A DNA stretch of 64,000 nt from Fodinicola feengrottensis (GCF_010993775.1 NZ_WOTO01000006.1:171934-235933); one strand, 5' to 3'. Positions 29,519 through 40,223 are shown, counted from the stretch's first letter. Numbers and translations: made by a program. Notes: a model not told the origin generated them from the letters alone.

Positions 29519-30137
29519 CTAATCGAACGATAGCTGGTCGCGGGAACGCTTCAGCTCCGCGAAGCCGCGCACCCCGCTGACCAGCACGACGCCGTCCCAC
29601 AGCCGCCCAGCCTCGTCGCCGCGCGGAATCCGCGAAAGCACCGGTCCGAAGAACGCGTTTGGTTGGCCGTCCGGCCCGGGCAGGTGGATCGACGGCGTGC
29701 CGAGGTTCTCGCCGACCGGATCGAGGCCGGCGTGGTGACTGGCCAACAGGGCCTCCTCGTAGTCCGTGCTGTCGGCCGCGTCGGCGAGCTCGACCGGCAG
29801 TCCGACCTCCGCCAACGCCGAGACGTAGAGCTCGCGGCTGATCGGCGTTTTGTCGTGGTGGATCCGGTTGCCCAGCGCCGTGTAGAGATCGCGCAGCACG
29901 TCGCCGCCGAACTTCTGCTCAGCGGCGATCGCTACCCGCACCGGCCCGCGGGTGTCCTTGAGCCAGTTCGCGTACCAGTCGTCCAGGCCCTCGCGGCCGT
30001 CGTTGAGGATCGACAGGCTCATGACGTGGAAGCGAATCCGCACGTCACGTACCTTCTCCGACTTCCAGCAGCCAGCGCGAGTTGTTCCACGCGAAGGGGC
30101 ATTTCGGGTCGAACCACATGTCGGCCGTGGTGGTCAT
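29519..30137 (-). CDS. DsbA-fold mycothiol-dependent nitroreductase-like protein (one frameshift)
   Basis: About 206 residues from ATG 30137, preceded by GGAGA. It matches the Rv2466c family: [64 protein letters not shown] and [16 protein letters not shown]. Rv2466c has CPWC; here the site is CPFA, so only the first Cys remains, which would force a monothiol mechanism or another role. One base is out of phase near 30060. First gene of the leftward operon, divergent from a MocR regulator. Confidence 0.82.
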
Positions 30138-30186
30138 CGGTGTCTCCTCGGATCTCCAGCTGTCTACACAGGACACTAAGCAGTAG

Positions 30187-30227
30187 ATTGGCCGGCGGTA
30201 AGGTCCAATTCTCGGTAACTTGATTGG
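30187..30227. promoter_or_regulatory. ATTGG/CCAAT half-site array, candidate MocR operator
   Basis: ATTGG at 30187-30191, CCAAT at 30205-30209 and ATTGG at 30223-30227 are spaced 18 bases apart in the divergent promoter between the nitroreductase and MocR genes. Regular spacing of alternating half-sites suits a dimeric GntR-type regulator. The assignment is inferred. Confidence 0.45.
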
Positions 30228-30235
30228 GTCATTCG

Positions 30236-31678
30236 GTGGACTTCCACGTCAGTCTCGCCGGCCGCGGCGACCTCGCCGCGCGGATCTACCGGCAACTGCA
30301 CGACGCTGTCCTGGACGGCCGGCTGCGGCCCGGCGAGCGGCTGCCGTCGGCCCGTGACCTGGCCGCCCAGCTCGCGGTGTCCCGCAACACCGTCGCCGCC
30401 GCGTACGAGCGGCTGACCGCCGAGGGTTTCCTGGTCGGGCGGGTGGGCGCCGGCACTTATGTGCAGGCCGAGAAGCTGGGGCAGGGACGGTCGCGGACCG
30501 CGCCGGGCGGTGCGGTCGTACGACCGCGGGCGCTGTGGCGGGACCTGCCGGCGGCCCGGACCCCGACCGCGGCGGCGCCGTACGACTTCCGGGTGGGGAT
30601 GCCGGACCCGCGGCTGTTCCCGTTGCAGAGCTGGCGCCGGCTGGTGACCCGCGAGCTGCGGCCCGGCCTGCTGCATTCGGCCGAGTACAAGGACCCGGCC
30701 GGCCATCCGGGCCTGCGCGCCGCGATCGCCCGGCATCTGGGTGTTTCCCGGTCGGTACGCGCCGGCGCCGACGACGTGGTCATCACCCACGGTGCCCAGC
30801 AGGCCATCGACCTGATCGGCCGGGTGATGGTCGACCCGGGCGACACGGTCGCGGTCGAAGAGCCCGGCTATCCGCCCGTACGCGCGCTCTTCGAGAGCCT
30901 GGGTGCGCGGGTGGTGGGCGTACGAGTCGACGCCGAGGGCCTCGACGTGACGGCGCTGCCGGCCGCCGCGCGGCTGGTCTACACCACGCCGTCGCACCAG
31001 TTCCCGCTCGGCACCACGATGTCGCTGCGCCGCCGCGACGCGCTGCTGGAGTGGGCGGCGGCACGGCACGGCGCGGTCGTCGTCGAGGACGACTACGACA
31101 GCGAGTTCCGGTTCTCCGACCGGCCGCTGGAGCCTTTGCAGAGCATCGACCGGTACGGCCGGGTGGTGTATGTCGGGTCGTTTTCCAAGACATTGTTGCC
31201 GATGTTGCGGCTCGGCCTTCTCGTCGCGCCCGTCTCGCTGCAGCCCGCGCTCCGGGCGGCGAAACAACTTTCCGACTGGCACAGCGAAATGAGCACCCAG
31301 GCGGCGCTCGCGCGGTTCGTCGAGGACGGCCTGTTGGCCCGGCACATTCGCCGCGCGACTCGCGAATACGCCGGTCGCTACGAGCTGATCCACGAGGCAC
31401 TGCAGGGAAGTCTCGCACCCTGGTTGGATCCGGTGCCCTCGGTTTGCGGTCTGCATGTGTGTTCCCGGTTGCGCGCGGACACCGGAATCGATGTCGCCGC
31501 GGTGGTGGAGCGGGCGGTGGCCGCCGGTGTCGCGGTGGAACCGTTGTCCGAATACTGCGCCGGCGAACCCGCCCAGGGGCTGGTGCTCGGCTACGGCGGC
31601 ATCGCGATCGCCGACCTGCCAGCGGGATTGCGCAGGCTGGCGGACAGTTTCCAGGCGGTCTCCGGTGAAATCGGATGA
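30236..31678 (+). CDS. MocR/PdxR-family regulator (GntR HTH fused to aminotransferase fold)
   Basis: About 480 residues, intact. GTG 30236 is chosen because the alternative TTG 30224 sits in a putative operator. The N-terminal winged helix reads [20 protein letters not shown] and [19 protein letters not shown]. The large C-terminal domain is aminotransferase-like with [20 protein letters not shown] and the PLP lysine in [14 protein letters not shown]. MocR proteins respond to PLP-linked ligands and commonly regulate a divergent gene, here the nitroreductase/cupin/MFS operon. Confidence 0.92.
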   Translation: MDFHVSLAGRGDLAARIYRQLHDAVLDGRLRPGERLPSARDLAAQLAVSRNTVAAAYERLTAEGFLVGRVGAGTYVQAEKLGQGRSRTAPGGAVVRPRALWRDLPAARTPTAAAPYDFRVGMPDPRLFPLQSWRRLVTRELRPGLLHSAEYKDPAGHPGLRAAIARHLGVSRSVRAGADDVVITHGAQQAIDLIGRVMVDPGDTVAVEEPGYPPVRALFESLGARVVGVRVDAEGLDVTALPAAARLVYTTPSHQFPLGTTMSLRRRDALLEWAAARHGAVVVEDDYDSEFRFSDRPLEPLQSIDRYGRVVYVGSFSKTLLPMLRLGLLVAPVSLQPALRAAKQLSDWHSEMSTQAALARFVEDGLLARHIRRATREYAGRYELIHEALQGSLAPWLDPVPSVCGLHVCSRLRADTGIDVAAVVERAVAAGVAVEPLSEYCAGEPAQGLVLGYGGIAIADLPAGLRRLADSFQAVSGEIG

Positions 31679-31809
31679 TCGGTCGGTAGTCAGGACATTC
31701 TCTGGCCCATTCGGGCACTTCGGGGGGCCTTGTCGAGCACGGGGGGCAACCTTGTCGGCGGGTTCAGTTGTCCTTGCGTTCGTACGTTCGCTTTCCAGGT
31801 CTGGATGGG

Positions 31810-34800
31810 ATGTCGATGAGGCGAAGACCTTTCATGGCCAGTGGGCTGGCTTTTGTGCTGGTGGCGGGCATGGTGGGGGTGGCGCCGGCCGGCGCCGGCG
31901 CCGCACCGCCGTCGCCGGGAAAACCCGGGAAGGCGACCGGGAAAAGTCAGGTGGTCACGCTGATCACCGGCGACAAGGTGACGCTCTCCGGCAGCGGCGC
32001 GCAGCAGTCGGCAGTTGTGTCGGCGGCCCTTGGTAGAACCCACATGTCCTTTGTCATCAACAAAGTCAAAGGACGACGTGACCGTCCTGCCGGCCGACGT
32101 GCTGCCGTTGTTGGCCGCTGGCAAGGTGGATTCGCGGCTGTTCGACGTGAGCCTGCTGGTTCGCGACGGCTACGACGACGCGCACCGAGCCGACATCCCG
32201 TTGCTGGAGACCGGCCCGGCCGGCGCCCGGCCGGCCGTGTTGCCGGACGCGCAGAACAGCGTCTCGTTCGCGAAACTCGGGATCATCGCGACTCGGGTCA
32301 AGAAGCCGACCGCGACCGCGTTCTGGCAGGCGGTCCGGGGTGGCACGGGTGCGCGTGCGCTGGCCGCGGGCGTACAGAAGCTGTGGCTGGACGGGAAAGT
32401 GCACGCCGCACTGGACCAGAGCGTGCCGCAGATCGGTGCGCCCGAGGCGTGGAAGGCCGGTTTCACCGGGAAAGGCGTGCCGGTCGCCATCTTGGACACC
32501 GGTTTGGATGCCGATCATCCGGATTTCGCTGGTGAGGTGCTGGCGAGCAGGGACTTTTCCCGGTTCCACCACCGGAACGCAGGACCATTTCGGGCATGGC
32601 ACCCACGTGGCCTCGATCGTTGCTGGCAGCGGCGCGGCTTTCGGTGGGAAATACAAAGGTGTCGCGCCGGGCGCGAAGTTGTTGATCGGCAAAGTGCTGG
32701 GCGACGACGGCTCCGGCTACGACTCGGGCATTATCGCCGGAATGCAGTGGGCGGTTGATCAGCATGCCCGGGTGGTGAACATGAGCCTGGGATCGGACGA
32801 ACCCAGCGATGGCACCGATCCGATGTCGCAGGCGGTGAACATGTTGACCGCACAGTCGGGCACCTTGTTCGTGCTGGCGGCCGGAAACTCCGGGCCTTCT
32901 TCGCAGGTCGGGTCGGGTCGCCCGCCGCGGCGGACGCGGCGTTGACCGTGTCCGCGGTCACCAAACAGGACCAGTACGCCACCTTCTCCAGTCTTGGCCC
33001 GAGGCTGGGTGACTACGCCGTGAAGCCGGATATTTCCGCACCGGGGGTGGATATCGTGGCCGCGCGCGCGCCGCCGGCAGCGATATCGGCGACCCAGTCG
33101 GAGATTCGTACCAGCGGCTGTCTGGCACGTCGATGGCGTCGCCGCACGTGGCCGGCTCGGCGGCGATTCTGGTGCAAGAGCATCCGGATTGGCAGGCCGA
33201 CCAGCTCAAGGCCGCACTGATGTCCACCAGTAAGCAGATATCCGGTGCGAATGTCTACCAGCAGGGCGACGGTCGGGTGGACGTGGCGCGAGCGTACGCG
33301 CAGAAAGTCACCGCGACCGGCAGTCTCTCTTTTGGCTATCTTCGGTGGCCGCACATGGGGCAGCCGCCGGAGACCAAGACCATCACCTACCGCAACGACG
33401 GCGATACGGCGGTGACCCTCGCGGTGACGCCGGCGGTGACAGACGCGAGTGGGAAGCCGGCGGCGGACGGGAGTTTCGCGCTGTCAGCGACCAATGTGGC
33501 CGTACCAGCACATGGCAGGTCCACTGTGGACGTCATCTTTGATCCGGCCAAGGCGCCAGTCGGCCAGCCAGTACGGCGGATGGATCACCGCGACCGCTGG
33601 CGACACCGTCGTACGCACCGCAGTCGGGGCGTACCAGGAACCGGAGAAATACGATCTGACCCTCACCGTGCTTGGCCGGGACGGAAGACCAGCCACCAAC
33701 GGCGAGGTTTTTGGCATCAACCGGGCGAACATGCAGCCCTTCGGTGTTCAGGTCGGGCCGGACGGGACGGTGAGGTTGCGGCTCGACGCGGGCCACCTCG
33801 CGTTCGCGACCACGGTGTACCAGTTTTCCGGCGATGACGTCGTCTCGACCGCCGGGATTTCCACGCCGGATCTCGACCTGCATGCCAACACCAGTCTGAC
33901 GATCGATGCCGCGAAGGACGCCCAGCCGTCGGTCATCACGGTCGACCAACCGGGTGCCCAACAGCTCAGCCAGATGTTGGGGTGGCATTTGACCGGGATG
34001 CCGATCGGGCTCTACCTCGCCCAGCTCGTGGGCGGCGGTGCCGCACTCTACAGTGGCTCGGTGGGCAAACCAGCGGCGGATTTCCAGCTGGGGCTGGAAA
34101 GCACGTTCGCCGAACCCGAGGCGGTGGTGACTGGCATAGGCTCGGGCGGTTCTCGGGTTGTGCTGTCGTACGCGGTCAACTCGCCCCGGGCCACCACCAA
34201 GGGCACCCGGCAGCTGGTCAGTGGCGGCACTGGAACACCGGCCGATCTGTCCAAAGCGGAGGTGAAAGGGCGGGTGGTTTTGGTCGCGCCGGCCGGCAAC
34301 GACCCGGCGGTGATCGCGGCCGACGTCGCCAAGGCAGGTGGTGTCGGGATGATCGAGGTCGGTCGGCTATTCAGTGTTCCCAACGACACCCCCATCCCTG
34401 TGTATGAGGCCGGCACCGAGGCGGACAGTCAGCTGTTGTTGGACGCCGTCGCGCACGGCCCGACAACGGTGTCGCTGACCACGGTGGCTTCCAGCCCGTA
34501 CCAATATGATCTGTTCTATCCGATCAGTGGGGCGTTTCCGGTCGGTGGTTTGCGACATGAGACCAAGAGCCAGCTCGCGCACATAAAGGCGAAATTCCGG
34601 GCCGCCGGAGTTTCTTACGGATACACGTTTATCGCCGGTGACTTCAATGGTTTCTTCAGCAACATCGAGATCCCGGTGGGGCTGCCTTCCACCCAGGATC
34701 AGTATCTGTCGCCGAGAGTCAGTTGGCTGGTGGGAGGCATGATCGGCAGCTATTTCGACCAGACGAACTGGTTCTCGGCTCGGCAGAGCCTGCCCGCCCA

Positions 34801-35527
34801 GGCGTTCCGCGCCGGCAGGGCCGTCGAGCAGTCGTGGAACGGAGCGGTCTTTTCGCCCAGGGTGTCGACCGCGCCGGTATTCACCACCGACCCGCCATAC
34901 GCCTACCGGTCCGGTGACACGCTTGGCTTCGGAATTCCGCTGCGAGTGGACAGTTCCGCCGACCATTCCGATTACACCTGTTACCTCGGGATGGGATCGA
35001 ATCAGCTGCTTCGCAACGGCACACCGGTCACCACCGGACCCGGCGCCAGTCCGTGCCCGGGCGGTGGGGAATGGACCGTCCCGGCCGATGACGCCGCTTA
35101 CGAGTTCAAGGCACAGATGGCAAGCGATGCGCCGGCCTCGACATTCTCCAGCAGGGTGTCCGCGACCTGGGATTTCCGGTCGGCGCACGTGGCTGGGAAT
35201 GCGAACCAGCCGCTGCCGTTGCTGGATGTTGGCTATTCGCCGCCTGCCGATGACTACAACCGGGTCCCGGTCAATGCGGTGGTGCCGATTTCTGTTGGTC
35301 GTCAGCGGGGCTCGGCGGCGGCACGAGTGTCGTCGGTGCAGGCGTGGGCTTCCTTTGATGACGGCAAAACCTGGTCGCTCGTACGGGCCGTTGGCGCTGG
35401 TGACACCTGGGTGTTGCCGGTGCTGGGTGGAAAGTCCGGGGGATTCGTGTCGCTGCGGGTGAAGGCGACCGACACCGCTGGCAACTCGGTGGACGAGACG
35501 ATGGTTCACGCTTACCAGCTGCGGTAA
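31810..35527 (+). CDS. Large secreted S8 (subtilisin-like) serine protease (five frameshifts)
   Basis: About 1240 residues. A signal peptide ([19 protein letters not shown]) is followed by a propeptide-like region, then the S8 domain with the full catalytic set: Asp in [14 protein letters not shown] (~230), His in [13 protein letters not shown] (~265), Asn in [10 protein letters not shown] and Ser in [14 protein letters not shown] (~440). A PA-like insert and beta-rich C-terminal domains ending [10 protein letters not shown] and [13 protein letters not shown] follow. Breaks are near 32035, 32575, 32920, 33070 and 33560. The start ATG 31810 fits the signal peptide. Free-standing gene, ended by a strong terminator. 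Likely an extracellular nutritional protease. Confidence 0.88.
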
Positions 35528-35540
35528 GGCGTACGTTGGC

Positions 35541-35580
35541 AACGCCCGCGGGAACGACGCGTTTTCGCGGGCGTTGTTTT
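35541..35580 (+). terminator. Rho-independent terminator after the subtilase gene
   Basis: AACGCCCGCG (35541-35550) pairs exactly with CGCGGGCGTT (35566-35575), followed by GTTTT. The T-run overlaps the stop codon of the convergent GH57 gene (TAA on the minus strand, 35579-35581). Confidence 0.8.
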
Positions 35581-37062
35581 AGAGCTGTCGGGCGTCCAGA
35601 TGGGCGAAAGGGCCGTCGACGACGCGGAGCTGGGCGGCGAGGGTTTCGGCGGCGCGGCGGTGGCCGGCGTAAAGGAGATCGGCGAGCTCAGCGACCTGGG
35701 CGGCGTGTTTCGCGGCCCTGCAGCGGGCGTAGTGGGCCGCCGAGTCCTTCGTGACCATGAACGCCCAGTCGCTGGAGAGGGCGAGCAGCGCCTCAGTGGC
35801 CAACTGGTCGAGCACCGGGTCACGGTCGGCGGTACCGAAGTCGTCCACTGTGGACAGCAGGCGATCGGCGACTTTCGCGTTGTCCGCCACCAGATCGGCG
35901 ACCTGCTCGCCGTCCCATACTCGCCAGTCCTTGCCGGATCCCCACGATGACGCCGGAATCTCCCGCTCCGGCCCGAGATGGCCGGCCGCGAGCGCGCCGC
36001 CGAGAGTCGTCACCCGTACGCCCGCCTCGGGCAACCGGCGCAAGACCGCGGCCAGCCACTGTGGTTCCTTCGTGCCACCAGTGCCCGAAAAGCTCGGTGT
36101 CGTACGCCGCCACCACCAGGCTTTCCTGGCCGTGCTGGTCAGCCAACGACACCAGCCGGTCACGAACCCGAGCCACGAAGTCGTCCGCGTCCGCGCTGGC
36201 CTGCGCCGCACCGGCCGCCGGATCCCACGGCTTCTTCGCCTCGGAGGGAAGGTGCTTTCCGGTGACCTGGACCGGCCGAAAACCGGAGGCGTGGTCAAAG
36301 GTGTGGAAATCCCGGTACGGTGCGGATCCCGGATATCCGGCCTTGGGCGACCACACCCGGTAAGTGACCTCCAGGTCCCTGGCGAAAGCGACCACGTCGG
36401 TGCCGACGACCGGATATGCGGCGTGCGTCTGGCCCTGGACGGCCGGACCATCAATCAAGAACCGTTGGACGCCGGCGTCTACATAGGACGCTTCAAGGCC
36501 GGGCCGGTAACCACATTCCGGTGCCCAGATTCCGGCCGGCGCGAAGCCATACCGCTGCCGGGCGTCGTCGTCCAGCCCGACGGCGAGCGCGAACCGCTGC
36601 AGCCGAGAAGGCAGCAATGGCTGGAAAGGATGCATCGCCGGCCCGCCCAGCAACTCGACCGTGCCGCTGCTGGCCAGCTGTCCCAGCACCGGCGAGCCAC
36701 CGTGCATCCACCGGCTTTCGAAGTCGTCCAGGCACGCCGAGGCGGCCCGCCATTCGTACGAGGCCAGGGATTTGAGGTGTGGCTCTGGTCGGCCGGCCAG
36801 CTCGGCGGCGCGGAGTTGCCAGTTCGCGATCCAGGTGTGCAACTCCCGGAGGGTGTACGGGTCGTCCAGCATCGCCGCGACCGTCGGTGTAATGCCTAGA
36901 GTGAGCACGTCCGGCCGGTCCAGCGCCTCGATCACCCTGACGACCCGCTGCCAGGAGGCGGTGAATGCCTGGTACGTCCCATTCCTCGCCGACTGGCCAG
37001 GTGCCGGCGTGCGGCAGCCACGGCAGGTGGGTGTGCAGGACCAGACAGAACGTGCCGACTGG
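35579..37062 (-). CDS. GH57-type glucan enzyme, Rv3031-like (two frameshifts)
   Basis: About 495 residues; the start is uncertain near 37060, as no clear start codon lies before VGTFCLVLHTHLPWLPHAGT. GH57 motifs: HTHLPW (motif 1), GIWAPECGYRPG with the nucleophile Glu, AAYDTELFGHWWHEG with the acid/base Asp, and SSWGSGKDWRVWDG. These closely match M. tuberculosis Rv3031, assigned to alpha-glucan branching in 6-O-methylglucose lipopolysaccharide synthesis. Phase changes lie near 36985 and 36090. It sits directly after the methyltransferase, as in Rv3030-Rv3031. Confidence 0.85.
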
Positions 37063-37826
37063 CTGGCTCTCTTCTTCACCGCGATGGCGAAAAGATCGAG
37101 GCTCGCATCCACCTTGTCTTCGGTGACCACGAAATCCGAGGCCCGTACGGCGGTCACCGCCCGGCGCAGCTCCGGATGCCAGGTGGCCGGCGGCTCGGCC
37201 AGTTGGGCCGCCACGAAACCGTCGAAATGTTTGTCCGCTCGGCGCAGCCGCGGTCCATGATGGACACCGAGCATCCGCGACACCCGGAAATGCGGCGCCA
37301 GCAGCTCGTCCAGCTCGGCGGCGGTGAGTTCCCTGGTGTGGAACGGATTCAGCGGTTTGTCCAGACCGGGGGAGAACGTCAGCCGGTTCGGGGTGGAGAT
37401 CAGGAAAGTGCCGGCCGGTCGCAACACCCGGGCGCATTCGGAGATGAATTCCGGTTGATTCCAGAGATGTTCGACGGTCTGCAGGCTGACCACCGCGTCC
37501 ACCGCCGCATCGGCCACCGGCAGCGCGGCGAGATTGCCGCGGATCGCCGACACCTGCGGGTATTTGCGGCTCACGTGCTCGATAGCGGAAAGGTCGTAAT
37601 CCAGTGCGAACACCTGTCGCGCGGAGGTCGCCAACACGGCGGCGCCGTATCCCTCGCCGGCGCCGGCCTCCAGCACATCGGCTCCACGCACCCACGACAA
37701 CGCGTACTGATAGGCGACCTCATGCCGGCGGAACCAGTAGTTCTCGTGCGCGATGCCCGGCACCGTGCGCTCGCCGGTCAGCGGGAGAGCGTCCCACTCA
37801 GCTGCGGAGATGCTACTGATCGTCAC
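37060..37826 (-). CDS. Class I SAM-dependent methyltransferase, Rv3030-like
   Basis: About 255 residues from GTG 37826 (GAGG upstream). SAM-binding motif I is VLEAGAGEGYGAAVLA, motif II-like VDAVVSLQTVEHLW, followed by CARVLRPAGTFLISTPN, typical of Methyltransf_11 proteins. No stop is found where expected near 37060: the frame continues into the GH57 gene, so either a single base error hides the stop or the two are fused. Position beside the GH57 gene supports a role in methylglucose polysaccharide synthesis. Confidence 0.82.
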
Positions 37827-38054
37827 ACCGCCTCGGAGAGGTCCTGTTCTGGTCGTCAGCACAACTTAGCATCGCCGCGGGCAACACCCTACCGGCGAGT
37901 ACCCCGACCGAAGTCGGCCATTTCGTAAGTGTCGGGCTTTCGATTGTCAACGTGCGGTGAACGGTTCAAAGCCGGATGGAACAGCTTGTGTCCCGGGGAT
38001 GTCGCCACGATGGTGACTGGCGGAACTCCCCCTTGATCAGAAGAGAGGTTTCGC

Positions 38055-38435
38055 ATGAGGTCGAAAATCAAGCGGGCCGGATGGACGGCCGCTGGAGCTG
38101 TCCTGATGGCCGGCGCGCTCGCCGCCACAGTCACTCCGGCCGCCGCCGCACCAGCGAATGGCGGACCGTGGGAGTGCGACGGTGTCACCAACTGCCAGCG
38201 AATCGCCAACCTGAACGGCGGAAACATCTTCGTCGACATCGATGCGTGGGGCGGCGGCGATGAGAAGCTCGCCTGGCAGATGGAAGGCGTCGGGAACTGC
38301 GACAACGTCACGACGATCAATGCCCCGGCCCAGACGTGGGAATGCTGGGGTGTGCCAGGTGGTGCGTACACGTTGAAGGCTTACGGCAACGGTGGCATCC
38401 ACAGTTTCCGGATGGCCTGGCGCCAAGCGCCGTAG
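38055..38435 (+). CDS. Small secreted four-cysteine protein of unknown function
   Basis: 126 residues, intact. AGAGAGG precedes ATG 38055. A signal peptide (AAGAVLMAGALAATVTPAAA) ends near AAA-AP. The mature ~90 residues have four Cys (WECDGVTNC, GNCDNV, WECWGVPGG) and are rich in Gly, Trp and Asn, suggesting a compact disulfide-bonded beta domain. No known family was recognised. It stands alone, between a leftward methyltransferase and a strong terminator. Confidence 0.78.
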   Translation: MRSKIKRAGWTAAGAVLMAGALAATVTPAAAAPANGGPWECDGVTNCQRIANLNGGNIFVDIDAWGGGDEKLAWQMEGVGNCDNVTTINAPAQTWECWGVPGGAYTLKAYGNGGIHSFRMAWRQAP

Positions 38436-38535
38436 TTTCTCCACTGAGAAAATGGCTGGGTCGGTGTCGGCTCCCGGTTGCCAGGAATGGACTTATTGCC
38501 AGGATCCGTCCTTGGTTCCAGCTGTTTCCCCTGCG

Positions 38536-38578
38536 CCAAAACGGCCGCGCACCAAACTTGGGTGCGCGGCCGTTTTGG
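38536..38578. terminator. Bidirectional terminator with an 18-bp perfect stem
   Basis: CCAAAACGGCCGCGCACC (38536-38553) pairs exactly with 38561-38578 around a 7-base loop. The outer part supplies A and T runs on both strands, so it serves the secreted-protein gene and the convergent TetR gene alike. Confidence 0.85.
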
Positions 38579-38579
38579 C

Positions 38580-39140
38580 TCAGGTCAGGTCGGCGCGCTC
38601 GACCAGCTGCCAGAGGACCCGCCGGCTGGTCGAGTCGCGGCGGCCGTTGACCAGCTCGACCAGCGCTGTTTCGGCGGCCATCGCGATCAGCAGCCGGGCG
38701 GCGGCGACCGGCTGCCGCCACCCCATCGCCCGCAGGTCTGGCGCCGCGAACTGCGCGAAAGCATCGTTGCGCAGCGCCACCTCAGCGGCCACCGAGTCAT
38801 CGTTGCGGGCTTCCAGTAGTAGGGCCTTCACTCCGCGGGCGGCGAGGCACGCGTCGAGATAGGTCGTCATGCCCTGCCGGAGCCGGCCCAATCCCGGCTC
38901 CAGTCCGGCCGTCGCCGCGGTCACCGCCACCGTGACGCGATCATGGAAATTGCCGTGCAGCGCGCTCAGAAATGCGCTGCGATCGGGAAAATGCACGTAG
39001 AACGTGCCTTTCGCGACGCCCGCCTGCGTGACGATCCGGTTCACACTCATTCCGCCCAGCCCATGTCGCTCGGCGACGGCGAGGCCGGCGTCCAGCAACG
39101 CCTCGCGGGTCAGTTCGGCAGCTGCTTGCCTTGTTGGCAT
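38580..39140 (-). CDS. TetR-family regulator
   Basis: 186 residues, intact, from ATG 39140; GGAGG is only one base away, so a longer start at GTG 39158 is possible. The N-terminal TetR domain includes SVNRIVTQAGVAKGTFYVHF. The C-terminal ligand domain is not assignable. It is divergent from an alpha/beta hydrolase across a 34-bp palindrome and a second similar site, a typical autoregulated pair in which the hydrolase substrate or product could be the inducer. Confidence 0.9.
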   Translation of the reverse strand: MPTRQAAAELTREALLDAGLAVAERHGLGGMSVNRIVTQAGVAKGTFYVHFPDRSAFLSALHGNFHDRVTVAVTAATAGLEPGLGRLRQGMTTYLDACLAARGVKALLLEARNDDSVAAEVALRNDAFAQFAAPDLRAMGWRQPVAAARLLIAMAAETALVELVNGRRDSTSRRVLWQLVERADLT

Positions 39141-39158
39141 GCCTCCAGGATAGCCCAC

Positions 39159-39173
39159 TGACCGACCGGTCAC
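39159..39173. promoter_or_regulatory. Secondary TetR-type site TGACCGACCGGTCA
   Basis: TGACCGACCGGTCA repeats the core of the larger palindrome at 39184-39217 and lies next to the TetR start, consistent with a second operator. Confidence 0.5.
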
Positions 39174-39183
39174 CCACTGGTAC

Positions 39184-39217
39184 AGTTTCAGTGACCGACC
39201 AGTCGGTCACTGAAACT
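39184..39217. promoter_or_regulatory. 34-bp perfect palindrome, TetR operator
   Basis: 16-base arms around a CA centre: AGTTTCAGTGACCGAC, CA, then the exact complement. It lies between the divergent TetR and hydrolase genes, 15 bases before the hydrolase ATG. The length and GACCGAC core fit a TetR operator. Confidence 0.8.
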
Positions 39218-39231
39218 CGAGAGGGGATCCC

Positions 39232-40029
39232 ATGCCGTACGTGTCGACCACTGCCGGGCGGGTGTTCTACCGCGAGCGCGGCGCCGGCCCGCCGATAGTG
39301 CTGTTGCATGCGGCGCTGCACGATCACACCGATTTCGACCTGATCGCCGAGCCGCTGTCGGCCGACCACAAGGTCATCGCGGTGGACTGGCCTGGGCACG
39401 GTGAGTCCGACCCGGCGCCAGCGCGGCTCAGCGCGCGACTTTTCGCCGACGTCCTGGCCGAAGTGGTACGAGGCCTGCCACCCGCTGTCTTTATCGGGAA
39501 TTCCGTCGGTGGATATGCGGCGGCGAAACTTGCCATCGACCGCCCGGACCAGGTGAGCGGGCTGGTGCTGGTCAACGCTGGTGGCTTCATCGCGCAGAAC
39601 ATCGTGACCAGGGCCTGTTGTCGGCTACTGGGAGTAAAAGCGGTCAATCACTTGGTCATGCCGCGAATGGTGCCCAGCTATATGAAGGTGCGTACCGATT
39701 TCGACCGCGCGATCGCCCGACGGGTTGTCGACAAGGCCAAAACCGCTGAGGGCGCCCGGATCGACGCGGCGCTGTGGAAGAGTTTCGCCACTGTCGATTT
39801 CGACCTGCGGCCGGCGGCCGCCCGGTTGACCGCGCCAACCCTGCTGGTCTGGGGCGAGCGAGATCCGGTGATCCCGCTCAGTGCCGGCCGTACGACCCAC
39901 CAGTCGCTGGCCGGATCCCAGCTGGAAACGCTGGACACCGGACATGTCGTCTTCGCTTCCGAACCGGACCGGTTCCTCTCGCTGGTCCGGCCGTTTATCG
40001 AGACGGTCAGCGGAAAAGCCCGGGCCTGA
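39232..40029 (+). CDS. Alpha/beta hydrolase
   Basis: 265 residues, intact. ATG 39232, with GAGAGGGGATCCC just upstream. The catalytic set is visible: nucleophile elbow GNSVGGYAA, acid in GERDPVIPLS, and His in LDTGHVVFASEP. HAALHDHTDFD forms the oxyanion loop. The best fit is an esterase or lipase-like enzyme of the hydrolase_1 family. It is probably repressed by the divergent TetR protein. Confidence 0.88.
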   Translation: MPYVSTTAGRVFYRERGAGPPIVLLHAALHDHTDFDLIAEPLSADHKVIAVDWPGHGESDPAPARLSARLFADVLAEVVRGLPPAVFIGNSVGGYAAAKLAIDRPDQVSGLVLVNAGGFIAQNIVTRACCRLLGVKAVNHLVMPRMVPSYMKVRTDFDRAIARRVVDKAKTAEGARIDAALWKSFATVDFDLRPAAARLTAPTLLVWGERDPVIPLSAGRTTHQSLAGSQLETLDTGHVVFASEPDRFLSLVRPFIETVSGKARA

Positions 40030-40178
40030 TGGGCCTGCGCCGAACGGGAACCCGCGCGTGGACATTCGCGCGATCGCGCCGCCGACGCTGGTTCATTGGC
40101 GGCGGGTAATGGGGGATCCCGGCTTCGGGCTGAGGCCTGGTTGACATTCGCCGCTGCCAGGGCCAGGATCGGGCTCCA

Positions 40179-40200
40179 TAACTGACTGACGGATCAGTTA
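40179..40200. promoter_or_regulatory. TAACTGA-N8-TCAGTTA inverted repeat
   Basis: Perfect 7-base arms 24 bases upstream of the acyl-CoA synthetase start. A TetR regulator gene ends the same operon (43399), so this is a likely binding site for it; that link is inferred. Confidence 0.6.
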
Positions 40201-40223
40201 TTTATCGATCGGGAGTGGCCGCG

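Noticed and set aside
35820..37862. A single 680-codon methyltransferase/GH57 protein
   Set aside because: The GH57 N-terminus (HTHLPW motif) is in a different phase from the methyltransferase tail; M. tuberculosis has two genes. Kept as two features, with the junction flagged.
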